Shown: positions 18,901 to 25,776 of the stretch, one piece after another | Layout of the letters: every line of letters starts with the position of its first letter | Position numbering within the stretch: position 1 is the stretch's first letter | DNA from: Geminocystis sp. NIES-3708 | GTDB lineage: Bacteria > Cyanobacteriota > Cyanobacteriia > Cyanobacteriales > Cyanobacteriaceae | Direction: 5' to 3' | DNA: 57,874 nucleotides | Assembly (NCBI RefSeq): GCF_001548095.1 | Contig: NZ_AP014817.1 | Coordinates: 1-57,874, forward strand | Made by a program: the position numbers and the translations under genes | The notes under the pieces: model-generated | Told to the model about the DNA's origin: nothing | Databases searched by the model: none | What the model saw: only the letters and a program-made list of their open reading frames with translations

Positions 18901-19812
18901 GATTTATTCCCTACGGTGGAGTTAACCCTTGATTTTATTAAGGAATACTTACTCAAAGATAAGACAAAACTGAGAACGATCGAGCGATATTTTTGGTTTA
19001 ATAATTTTAGCTTATTGAAGAAGAAGGAAACCATTAAAGCTCTTAATTGGTTATCTAATTCCCGTCGCTTTGTCTATTTGGAGAAGGATTATGATGATTT
19101 ACTCCTAGAGATTCATCTGTTAAAGGTGCTAGAGGTGCAAAAATTCATCGATTTAGAGGGTTATTTTACCCGAAAGGATAAATGTGTCAAGAGCTTCTTT
19201 AAACGTGCCTTAAAACACAAGCAAGAGTTACGAGATTATTTCAACATTATCGTTACCGCCGACAGTAATCCTATTATCATCTTGAAAAATTTACTCAAGT
19301 CGATTGGTATTAAGTTGAAGTCAAGCGTTAGAAAAGTCAATAAGGTTAATACTAGAGTCTATCTGATCGATCAATCATATCTTGATGATGATATAAGACA
19401 ATCGGTATTAACATCTTATCAAATGCGTAATGCTGGGTTAAAAACTGTCAAAGGAAAAATGAAAAAAATTAGTGAAGGTTTTGAGGAAAACAAAAACTCT
19501 GAAACTACTATCAATAAAGGGTTAGTGGGTGATAGCAACGGCTATAAAAACGACTCTATATCCTATAATAATCAAGCTAATTCTGTAGCGGGTTTAAAGG
19601 TAACAACAAAGATTTCAACTGAGGGGTTAAAACAAGGGGAAATTTTCCAAACAGAAAGAGGAATTATCGAAGGTAATAAAAATGCTAAAACTGTTATCAA
19701 AAATGAATTTGAAGCCAATAACAACAGCTATGAAAACCCTTCTATATCCTATAATAATCAAACGGATTCTGTAGTTACTCAAGCTCAAACTCAAGACGAT
19801 GACAAATACTGA
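15997..19812 (+). CDS. Plasmid replication protein, CyRepA1-like (primase-helicase)
   Basis: 1271 residues. The amino part resembles an archaeo-eukaryotic primase (LLIVDIDNQEW about residues 127-137, then HTETWHRFRVFMPL about 205-220). It is followed by a PriCT-2 domain (about 308-400). A helicase-type ATPase has Walker A GDMGTGKT (about 485) and Walker B DCIIFDEI (about 560). This architecture fits the cyanobacterial CyRepA1 plasmid replication family, so it is the likely initiator of this replicon. The last 100 residues are Asn/Ser-rich with a duplicated DSISYNNQ/PSISYNNQ block, encoded by identical 21-bp DNA repeats at 19555 and 19741. Confidence 0.85.
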   Translation: MIIENGKFVAPPLKKIIASPEFAPSEQGSKPYGGLNQSNGQNFWSSQNLTMCQEILTKKRPLRTDISFSYCSELINKPVTNSDKAKTNFHSMSGNVDNIIDIFCKGFAVSPFHYTNNHRSSDNATVAGLLIVDIDNQEWVEPEIIDGNKPQNNNGHGDNNQNGNDNNEGKIVKQKVYKHQLTLEEYQSIDFCRKYTFAITTASHTETWHRFRVFMPLPMDIDKTTYEVAVRHLNAILKGAVDINATNPSIGFYGNSNGILYKADEFQALDYDWLSQLQPEVDKIKKKQEKQKRKLARKIAKNQKKLAKSATAKDIVEALSYIPCDDYDTWTKVGFALHHTFNGSDEGLEIYDNWSSQANNYDGRKAIEYKWLSFNKSRTDKPITIATVFKLAIDQGYKPPRKIRRRLEARDYFEDYKTFSYPISLECHKNYDKGEISQEIPADNLDYLKDEIKNINSSKKGYFPEEIIAQIPRQGLVFIQGDMGTGKTYLAEKIVAEFKAQGKYVLSPDSTRSLCQQSANRYGIYYKTHDDTTPIQNLRSQGIKTTYDSFAKYKDEAPDCIIFDEILSSENHLLLGDTELKHNREEVLYAVRNVVKNCIDKGGLVICLDEMLVDFCIDLMKDFAGGIEPFIIVNHYRNNNYETYQLLNPDEPKKILFTMPILGLKPFYCCDSQKEVISLYQELSKTFSDKVFKHIHQGNANLPENQELLKNPTLWLQQNKCDGLIVSPTIVCGFSIEGNFFDAVIGNFCGVLPVNQCRQMLRRIRSDIPRYVYASSHGLNYSNEFDFQEIADKAILKKKNKLDLLKLSSLIAKSTLPSEYIKVALSMMNPDTGKWENIELITQSKYIGFTNAGKANYRENIFNELRDSGSTIIYGYNYEEFMAEFVEVGFTEESLHEHSQKDFKTIIKTHNDERMNHQAVSISSGDTTGFDLDSAQYVLKNRHGINPETHLPLHSEEKIAGAQKFIYQDLFPTVELTLDFIKEYLLKDKTKLRTIERYFWFNNFSLLKKKETIKALNWLSNSRRFVYLEKDYDDLLLEIHLLKVLEVQKFIDLEGYFTRKDKCVKSFFKRALKHKQELRDYFNIIVTADSNPIIILKNLLKSIGIKLKSSVRKVNKVNTRVYLIDQSYLDDDIRQSVLTSYQMRNAGLKTVKGKMKKISEGFEENKNSETTINKGLVGDSNGYKNDSISYNNQANSVAGLKVTTKISTEGLKQGEIFQTERGIIEGNKNAKTVIKNEFEANNNSYENPSISYNNQTDSVVTQAQTQDDDKY

Positions 19813-19929
19813 AACCCTGCTAATCATTTAATCATTTAGTGGAATTTACACACTAAAAAATTAGTCGGAGTTGAAAAATCGATCGATTAGAAATCAATCA
19901 GATGAAGGTTATTATTAAATTAATTGGTG

Positions 19930-20961
19930 ATGAAGAAACTAACTTTCAATTTTTCCCAAAGATTAACAGCATTAGCAATCTTCTCTCTAATTTGTATTTC
20001 ATGGATTCCAGTACAATCACAAGAGCAGTCTAAGCCTTTTAAAATTTTAACTGGTCATAGTGATAAGGTCGAACAGATTGTTTTCAGTGCAGATAATAAA
20101 ACATTAATTAGTGCTAGTAGAGATAAAAATATTCAAGTTTGGGATATTGATAGTAACAAAGTTTTACGGACATTATCCACACAATCGGAAGGAGTTACTT
20201 CGATCGCTTTGAGTAGAGATAATCAGATTTTAGTCAGTGGCGATATTGATCATAGCGTGAAAATTTGGGATTTACCAACAGGAAAATTATTAATAACCCT
20301 CAATGGACATTCCCAACCAGTGGAAGCCGTTGCAATTAGTCCCAATAGTAAATTAGTTGTCAGTGGTAGCGACGATCGTACGATTAATATTTGGGATATT
20401 AGTTCGGGCAAACTTTTACATACATTGACAGGACACCCCGATTATATCAGCGATTTAACGATTAGTTCTGATGGCAAAACTCTTGTTAGTAGTAGTGGTG
20501 ATGCTGATTATATGGCTAAACTTTACGGTAATATTAAGGTTTGGGACTTAGAAACGGGAAAGTTAGTTTATAGTCTAAAACAAGCAAGTCCAGTGGCTAA
20601 CATCATTATCAGTCCAGATGGAAAAACTTTATTTAGTGGCAGTTTTGGGCAAATAGAATCGGCAAATTCTGCAATTAATACAATTATGCTCTGGGATTTA
20701 AAAGAAGGTAAATTAATCCGTAACTTTACAGAAAATACAGAATCTGTAGAGTCAATGACTTTAAGTTCAAATGGTAAAACTCTTATAACAGGTAACTTTC
20801 GGGGCAATATCAATTTTTGGGATTGGGAAAATGGTCAATTATTGCAAACCTTTAATAATGATTCAAATTCGATTAATACGATCGCTATCAGCCCAGATTT
20901 AAAATATATTGCTAGTAGCTCTGACAACACAATTAAACTGTGGAAAATTCCCCCAATTTAA
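19930..20961 (+). CDS. Exported WD40-repeat protein
   Basis: About 343 residues from the ATG at 19930 (the open frame starts two codons earlier at TTG-GTG). A signal peptide covers about residues 1-31 (LTALAIFSLICISWIPVQSQ). Seven WD40 repeats follow, with repeated IxVWDI / VKIWDL / IKVWDL ends and GHS or GHP starts, enough for one closed beta-propeller. It probably acts as a periplasmic or membrane-attached binding scaffold; the partner is unknown. Similar proteins are abundant in cyanobacteria. Confidence 0.85.
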   Translation: MKKLTFNFSQRLTALAIFSLICISWIPVQSQEQSKPFKILTGHSDKVEQIVFSADNKTLISASRDKNIQVWDIDSNKVLRTLSTQSEGVTSIALSRDNQILVSGDIDHSVKIWDLPTGKLLITLNGHSQPVEAVAISPNSKLVVSGSDDRTINIWDISSGKLLHTLTGHPDYISDLTISSDGKTLVSSSGDADYMAKLYGNIKVWDLETGKLVYSLKQASPVANIIISPDGKTLFSGSFGQIESANSAINTIMLWDLKEGKLIRNFTENTESVESMTLSSNGKTLITGNFRGNINFWDWENGQLLQTFNNDSNSINTIAISPDLKYIASSSDNTIKLWKIPPI

Positions 20962-21030
20962 AGGTTTTGCTTAATCTTACAATCAACTTCTAAGCAGGGG
21001 ATTCAAGTAGTAAGATAAAGAGATTAGACA

Positions 21031-21052
21031 CTGTATATTTTAAACTAGACAG
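21031..21052. promoter_or_regulatory. Dyad operator touching the start codon of the 21053 gene
   Basis: A 22-bp imperfect palindrome from CTGTATA to CTAGACAG ends directly before the ATG. Its AGACA half-site (21047) lies 21 bp from another AGACA at 21026. The same half-site recurs inside the gene. The paralogue at 45973 has a matching dyad in the same place, which points to autoregulation. Confidence 0.6.
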
Positions 21053-21667
21053 ATGAAAAAGTATTATATTAATGACTTGCAAGAAAGATATAATCTCAAG
21101 ACTAGACAATCTGTGTACGATAGACTTAAAGCCATAGAAATACAAGTAGAGAAGGAAGGGAATAAAAGCTATGTAACCGAGACTGTGTTAGAGAAATTAG
21201 ACCAACTGCAAGAACATTTAAACTTAGGGGGAAGCATCAAAACCTTTACTCCGACTGTTAAAACTACTGTCCATTCCAAAATAGACAATGAAAATTTTGA
21301 GTCACCAATAGACAGTATAAATTCTGTACTAGACAAGGCAAATTCTTCCCCAGACAGTGTAAATTCTGCACTAGACAAAGCTAATTCCTTCCTAGACAGT
21401 AATATCCAATATGTACAGCTAGACTTATTTGAAACTCTGATGGAGAGAGTGGAAGAAGTAGTGGAAAAAATGATACCGATTAACCCCATTAGTCATTGGG
21501 AGAAATTAGATATAGCAGTAGAAAGAGGATATATACTCAGTAGCCAAGAAGTAAAAAACCTAGTGGGTACTAAACCTAATGGTACAAAATGGACAAGGGG
21601 AGCATTCGTTTTTACCCGAACTGGAAAGATAGGTAATCAAGCAGGATGGACGATTAGTCGGCTTTGA
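21053..21667 (+). CDS. Putative DNA-binding protein with an internal half-site array
   Basis: 204 residues, paralogous to 45973-46596. The amino part (residues 1-65, YYINDLQERYNLKTRQSVYD onward) is strongly conserved between the two and looks like a DNA-binding domain. A variable Ser/Asn/Asp-rich linker follows (about 78-125, repeats of the type IDSINSVLDKANS). The carboxy part (about 145-204) has EVKNLVGTKPNG and KIGNQAGW conserved in both. The linker is encoded by the AGACA array at 21283-21427. No known family is recognised. A role in plasmid segregation or copy control is only an inference. Confidence 0.75.
   Translation: MKKYYINDLQERYNLKTRQSVYDRLKAIEIQVEKEGNKSYVTETVLEKLDQLQEHLNLGGSIKTFTPTVKTTVHSKIDNENFESPIDSINSVLDKANSSPDSVNSALDKANSFLDSNIQYVQLDLFETLMERVEEVVEKMIPINPISHWEKLDIAVERGYILSSQEVKNLVGTKPNGTKWTRGAFVFTRTGKIGNQAGWTISRL
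21283..21427. repeat. Half-site array inside the coding region (AGACA, 21/27-bp spacing)
   Basis: Seven AGACA/AGAC motifs start at 21283, 21310, 21331, 21352, 21373, 21394 and 21421. The spacings are 27, 21, 21, 21, 21 and 27. Around them AATTCT recurs 9-10 bp downstream in the central four units. Each motif places an Asp codon written GAC. Confidence 0.85.
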
Positions 21668-21774
21668 GGGTAAGGTTGTCGAGAAGACTGTGCCAATACC
21701 ACCGAATCTTTCCCCGACACAAAACACAATGTTGTAATTACCAACGCAACAATACTATTAAATTTAATTTTCAT
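21637..21774 (-). CDS. Short ORF with a signal peptide, possibly a gene remnant
   Basis: 45 residues starting at ATG 21774: a basic start, a hydrophobic core (IVALVITTLCFV) and a possible VLA-Q cleavage site. It stops soon after, inside the 3' end of the convergent 21053 gene. It lies 18 bp downstream of another signal-peptide gene (21793). It could be a truncated secreted protein or a chance frame. Confidence 0.35.
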   Translation of the reverse strand: MKIKFNSIVALVITTLCFVSGKDSVVLAQSSRQPYPQSRLIVHPA

Positions 21775-21792
21775 ATTTAGGTAAAAGTAAAA

Positions 21793-22203
21793 TTAAGGAC
21801 AACTATTGGCTAAATCAGGACGTTTGATTTCCAATTCATCCCAATAAGCTCGGAATGCAATGTTTTCTATCTCTTGAGCTTTTTTCAGTGTAGTAGAGTT
21901 TAAACCTTGCTCTTTAAGATAACTCTTTGCAGCCTGTGCGCCTTGAATGTTTGCCATAGCACCTGCTAGTCCACAATCTCTTAAAGTTGTATCAGTTAAA
22001 TTTTTTGCAGCTTCAGCCGCTCTTTGGTAATTAATAATAGCAGTATCGTAATCTCCCTTCCGTGTGGCAGACCAAGCCTTTTCATTATATCCATTGATTA
22101 ATGGTCCATAAGGGGGAACTTGGCTTAACAAAGGGCTTATCTCGATCACCGAAAAAGTTAAACCTATAGAAAGACTGAGACAAATTTGCTTTATTAATTT
22201 CAT
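21793..22203 (-). CDS. Predicted secreted TPR-like protein
   Basis: 136 residues with a signal peptide (about residues 1-28, ending PLLSQ). One tetratricopeptide-like unit is visible (AWSATRKGDYDTAIINYQRA), plus a second helical region. Two Cys residues in the mature part. Function unknown; probably a small periplasmic helical-repeat protein. Confidence 0.65.
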   Translation of the reverse strand: MKLIKQICLSLSIGLTFSVIEISPLLSQVPPYGPLINGYNEKAWSATRKGDYDTAIINYQRAAEAAKNLTDTTLRDCGLAGAMANIQGAQAAKSYLKEQGLNSTTLKKAQEIENIAFRAYWDELEIKRPDLANSCP

Positions 22204-22343
22204 CTATACTTAACAATTACTAGGTAGTTAAAAATTGATACAGTAACCGTAACATAAAAATAACTAAACAAACAGCTTTACCCCATCAGGGTAAAAACAA
22301 AAATAAAAATAACAGAGACTATGATATTTAAGTGTTTCATGGA

Positions 22344-22610
22344 TTAGAGATTAAGAGATAATTGATCGATCGAAATATTACCCTTTCTTCCCCGATGATA
22401 TTCTAAATGACAGACATTGCATAAAGCTACTAAATTTTCTGGTCTATTATCTTCAGGTATTCTATTCCAATGGTGGACTTGGAGACAATTACCTTTTCTT
22501 GAACTTTTCTTATCTTTGAAGTCCGCACCACATTTAGCACACTTCCAATCGGCTTTTTCTTTGACTTCCATCGATATTTCTCTCCAATCTTTGCTATATC
22601 TGCTCATCAT
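22344..22610 (-). CDS. HNH endonuclease domain protein
   Basis: 88 residues forming a compact HNH nuclease. There are two Cys-x-x-Cys knuckles (CAKC and CNVC), the catalytic His pair QVHHWNR, Asn in NRPENLVALC, and a terminal HLEYH. It lies 39 bp downstream of the MmcB-like nuclease gene on the same strand, so the two may be co-transcribed. It may be a free-standing nicking or defence nuclease; the target is unknown. Confidence 0.85.
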   Translation of the reverse strand: MMSRYSKDWREISMEVKEKADWKCAKCGADFKDKKSSRKGNCLQVHHWNRIPEDNRPENLVALCNVCHLEYHRGRKGNISIDQLSLNL

Positions 22611-22648
22611 CTATCCCCCCTAACTCTGTTTTTATCGAGCGTGTAACT

Positions 22649-23803
22649 TTATTCATTTATATAAATTTTTTCACCTTCACCTTCACCTTCACCTCCAGCT
22701 ACAGAATCAGAATCAGAAGCAGAAGCAGAACCAGAACCAGAAGCAGACCAATTTAAGACTCTCTCATACAAAGTCTCATAGATTAAACTGACAGATGATG
22801 GTTTTAGCTTTATCGGATAACGATATACTTCTACTGGATAACTAAGATTTTCTCTTACCCCTCCCTTAAAATCAATTAGTAATATACCCACTTTGTCATT
22901 CGTTGTTTGGGAGATCGTTTTGATTAAATCAAGATCATCAGAGGGAATAGCAAAACAGAAATAATGACAGAAATGTAAATACTTTTGCCATTTATGATCT
23001 GAAGCAAAATCCTGTTGACTTGATTTTATTTCCACCACAAAAACATCTTTCGGACGTTTATAGCTCCATCGAATTACCGCCATAAAATCGATCCTTAATC
23101 TTTTCTTTTCAAAGTTTATCCTTACCTCTGTATGGTCTTGATAATGTTTCGGAGGGTAACGCATTTCAGCACAAGTTTTAGTCCAGTTAACTAGATTTAT
23201 TTTTAAAGAGTGGGCTATACTTGGGGCTATTTGTTCTTTTGATATTTCCCTCTGCCTCTCCGTCTCCGTCTCCGTCTCATTGGAATCGCTGTTTATCTCT
23301 TCTGCTACCAGTCCTAAATGCTCATATTTCCCCTCGTTACCTTTTGTCGGTCTTCCCCGATTAGTTTTACCATTAATAGGTCTGTACTGTTGCTCGATTT
23401 GTCTTGTTTCTTTTACGGTTATATTACCTTGTAAAACCTGTTCTTTCAGCTTTTCATAGACAGGCGCTGGTGCATTTCGTTCTACTTTCTCTAAGTTTTC
23501 AAGGGCTTCGGGGGATGCTACCGCATTATCAATCTCGTCAATTTCCTTACTTCCTACAGTATAGAGATAATATTTCCCCGCTTTAATATATCTCCAAATT
23601 AAGGAGGGTTGACGGTCACATTTCTTGGCGATATGGTGAACCCATGCCGTAAATGATGTTTGTCCAGACTGTTTAAATAACTCCTTCTCTCTAACGGCAA
23701 TAGCTATCTTAGCAACTTCTCGCCAACTAGATTCCGGGGTAATTAACAGTTGTTCTATCTGTTTTTCCGCTTTTTCTAGTTTGTCAATATCAATCATTAG
23801 CAC
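22649..23803 (-). CDS. MmcB-like nuclease with an added amino-terminal domain
   Basis: 384 residues. The carboxy half has the MmcB-family nuclease pattern: RIDFMAVIRW supplies Asp and VVEIKSSQQDF supplies the Glu-x-Lys of a PD-(D/E)xK site, followed by the family's KWQKYLHFCHYFCFAIP motif. The amino part (about residues 1-150) is helical and resembles plasmid DNA-binding segments. A Ser/Gly/Asp/Glu tail is encoded by hexanucleotide repeats (22670-22747); another set occurs at 23258-23278. MmcB proteins are tied to DNA repair, but here a plasmid or defence role is possible. Confidence 0.75.
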   Translation of the reverse strand: MLMIDIDKLEKAEKQIEQLLITPESSWREVAKIAIAVREKELFKQSGQTSFTAWVHHIAKKCDRQPSLIWRYIKAGKYYLYTVGSKEIDEIDNAVASPEALENLEKVERNAPAPVYEKLKEQVLQGNITVKETRQIEQQYRPINGKTNRGRPTKGNEGKYEHLGLVAEEINSDSNETETETERQREISKEQIAPSIAHSLKINLVNWTKTCAEMRYPPKHYQDHTEVRINFEKKRLRIDFMAVIRWSYKRPKDVFVVEIKSSQQDFASDHKWQKYLHFCHYFCFAIPSDDLDLIKTISQTTNDKVGILLIDFKGGVRENLSYPVEVYRYPIKLKPSSVSLIYETLYERVLNWSASGSGSASASDSDSVAGGEGEGEGEKIYINE

Positions 23804-23969
23804 ATATTAAGTCTAGTTAACTAGATTATAGTCTAAAGAGTGAAAGAATAACATTTCTTTGTGATTAACCCTTAGCGATCGTTCCTAAATAAATATCAGG
23901 AAATCCTCCCATCCCCCTGCATTAGTGTCTTTTAGGCGTAATATGCCTTCCAATAATCCTCTCTAAATT

Positions 23970-24004
23970 TTGGTACTGACATAAAGTTAATACATCAGTA
24001 CCAA
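23970..24004 (-). terminator. Hairpin after the integrase gene
   Basis: A perfect 10-bp stem (TTGGTACTGA and its complement) with a 15-base loop, 7 bp downstream of the integrase stop. It lacks a U-tract, so terminator strength is uncertain. Confidence 0.45.
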
Positions 24005-24010
24005 TTCAAG

Positions 24011-25315
24011 TTAGACAGCGATGGGGACAAAGTTTTCTTTGCCTTGGTAATAATAAGATAAGACAGTTTCTACATTATCGCCGATATAGTCAGCCACAGT
24101 ACGAGGATCTACACCAGCCTGAATTTGCAGGGAAGCAAAAGTTCTACGAGTAGAATAAGCATCGATATAGTTAGGTAATTTATCTTTCTTAGCTAATTCA
24201 CTTACTATTCCTTTACGTTTAATTTTGCCATCAGGGGTCATTTTAGTTAACCACGATGTGATTAGCAAACCACTATTATAAGGGCGTTTTTCGCTATTGA
24301 GAAAAATAAAATCATTATTGCCAGTACCAATACCTAAATCCTTATAGGCGGCTTTAATTTCTTGGAGAATCTCCACTGCACGTTGACTCAATTTGATAGT
24401 TCTAGTTTTATGATTTTTTGTATCCTTAATCAGTTTACTTTTGGAACTATAAGACTCATTAATTAACAGTTCCGTAAAAACTCCTTCAGGAGTAATAACT
24501 TGCCATCTTACTTTACCCCAACGCAAACCAAAAGCCTCTCCATGTCTCATACCAGTACAAAATAGAAATTCTATGATTAAACTTGGAATATCTATTTTTT
24601 TATAGAAACTATTTTTGATTAGTCTTTCATGGTAACTTTTGATAATCAAGTCTTTCTGTTCTTTTGTCCAGGCTTTTTTATTACAATCTTTTTCGATGTC
24701 ACTAAGAACTTTGACTTGTGGTCTTTTTGTTAGAGGTAACTTACGAGCTTTAGTAAGATGGGAGGAAAAATTATTAGGAGTATTCGGTGGCAATATACCA
24801 TTCTCTATTGCCCAGTCCATACTATTTTTCAGTACACTTAAAACTTTAATTTGGGTGTATCTTCCTCTTGTTTGTCTTAAATGTTGAGCAATCTTGAGTT
24901 GCCCTATATCTCTAATAATATTTATTTCTTCACAGCCTTTGAGACTATTTCGATATAATTTCTTGTACTGATTTTCTAAAGTCGTAATAGCTAAGTTAGG
25001 AGCGTGATATTCGGTGAATTTATCTAATAATTCCACAGGATTAAGATCCTCGTAGTTAAAGATATTTACCTCTGTTTTTTTTGAAGAATGCTTATACTTA
25101 TCCAAATTATGGGGATTAAATGTACCCTTTTCTAAATCTTCTTGTAGTTGATTTCTAGCTTGATAGGCTTCCGCCATATTGGAGGGATCTGCTTTAACTC
25201 CAAAACTTATATAGTATTGTTTTTTACCAAAATATTTCTGAGCAAAAAAGCTAGGGAAACTAAGTCTAATATATTCCCTTGCATCTTGTTGTACTTTAAC
25301 TTGATGACTTGCCAT
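24011..25315 (-). CDS. Tyrosine recombinase/integrase
   Basis: 434 residues with a phage-integrase layout: an amino-terminal arm domain, a core-binding region (about 90-200) and a catalytic domain. Arg is in FCTGMRHGEAFGLRW (about 257), STRRTFASLQ (about 390) gives the second Arg, and SYYYQ holds the Tyr (about 421). The usual His before the second Arg is replaced (YSTR), and the GH/GW box reads IGDN, both known variations. It is much longer than the transposon recombinases here. It could be a plasmid dimer-resolution enzyme or a remnant of an integrated element; no att site was identified. Confidence 0.85.
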   Translation of the reverse strand: MASHQVKVQQDAREYIRLSFPSFFAQKYFGKKQYYISFGVKADPSNMAEAYQARNQLQEDLEKGTFNPHNLDKYKHSSKKTEVNIFNYEDLNPVELLDKFTEYHAPNLAITTLENQYKKLYRNSLKGCEEINIIRDIGQLKIAQHLRQTRGRYTQIKVLSVLKNSMDWAIENGILPPNTPNNFSSHLTKARKLPLTKRPQVKVLSDIEKDCNKKAWTKEQKDLIIKSYHERLIKNSFYKKIDIPSLIIEFLFCTGMRHGEAFGLRWGKVRWQVITPEGVFTELLINESYSSKSKLIKDTKNHKTRTIKLSQRAVEILQEIKAAYKDLGIGTGNNDFIFLNSEKRPYNSGLLITSWLTKMTPDGKIKRKGIVSELAKKDKLPNYIDAYSTRRTFASLQIQAGVDPRTVADYIGDNVETVLSYYYQGKENFVPIAV

Positions 25316-25346
25316 AATTTTTCTATTATTCTTAAGTTGTTTGTGG

Positions 25347-25385
25347 TGCAGTAAGGTACTTTTTTGTGACCAAGACCTTACTGCA
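25347..25385. promoter_or_regulatory. Inverted repeat upstream of the integrase
   Basis: TGCAGTAAGGT, 17-bp spacer, and its exact complement, starting 32 bp before the integrase start. It could be an operator, a recombination core or a hairpin. Confidence 0.5.
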
Positions 25386-25576
25386 TTTATTCTATTATAT
25401 CAACCTGCTGTTCGTTGGGGGAAGCAGAGTTAAGTGCCTATAATTATTATAGATAAAGGCTTTTAACGAAAAAGTATTTATCAATTTAGGAATTTTTCTA
25501 GTACTTTTTCTATATTAGGATGGTTTGAGGTAGTTTCAACCCCTGAAAATAGGTACATAGGTGCAATAGGTACTCT

Positions 25577-25774
25577 CTATTTTTTTGCTCTTCGACAACG
25601 AATTTCTTCGATCTCTTCATGAGCTTTTTGAACCACATTTTCTAAAGTTTGTGTTACCAGTTTGGTCATAGTAACACCTTTGATATAAGCAAGAATTTTA
25701 ATATCCTCTTTTAATGGTTCAGAAATTTTGATTTTGAGTATTTCCATATTGTTTCGGTGGGAATTATTGTTCAT
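25577..25774 (-). CDS. Ribbon-helix-helix DNA-binding protein
   Basis: 65 residues from ATG 25774. EILKIKISEPLKEDIKILAY, then KGVTMTKLVTQTLENVV, has the strand-helix-helix pattern of CopG/Arc-type regulators. It starts two bases after the stop of the methylase-like gene, so it is probably its operon partner and may regulate it. The open frame extends to 25840, but that part overlaps the upstream gene and is less likely coding. Confidence 0.68.
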   Translation of the reverse strand: MNNNSHRNNMEILKIKISEPLKEDIKILAYIKGVTMTKLVTQTLENVVQKAHEEIEEIRCRRAKK

Positions 25775-25776
25775 AG

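Noticed and set aside
24011-25315. Prophage or integrated element led by the integrase
   Set aside because: No phage structural genes, excisionase or recognisable att repeats are visible around it.
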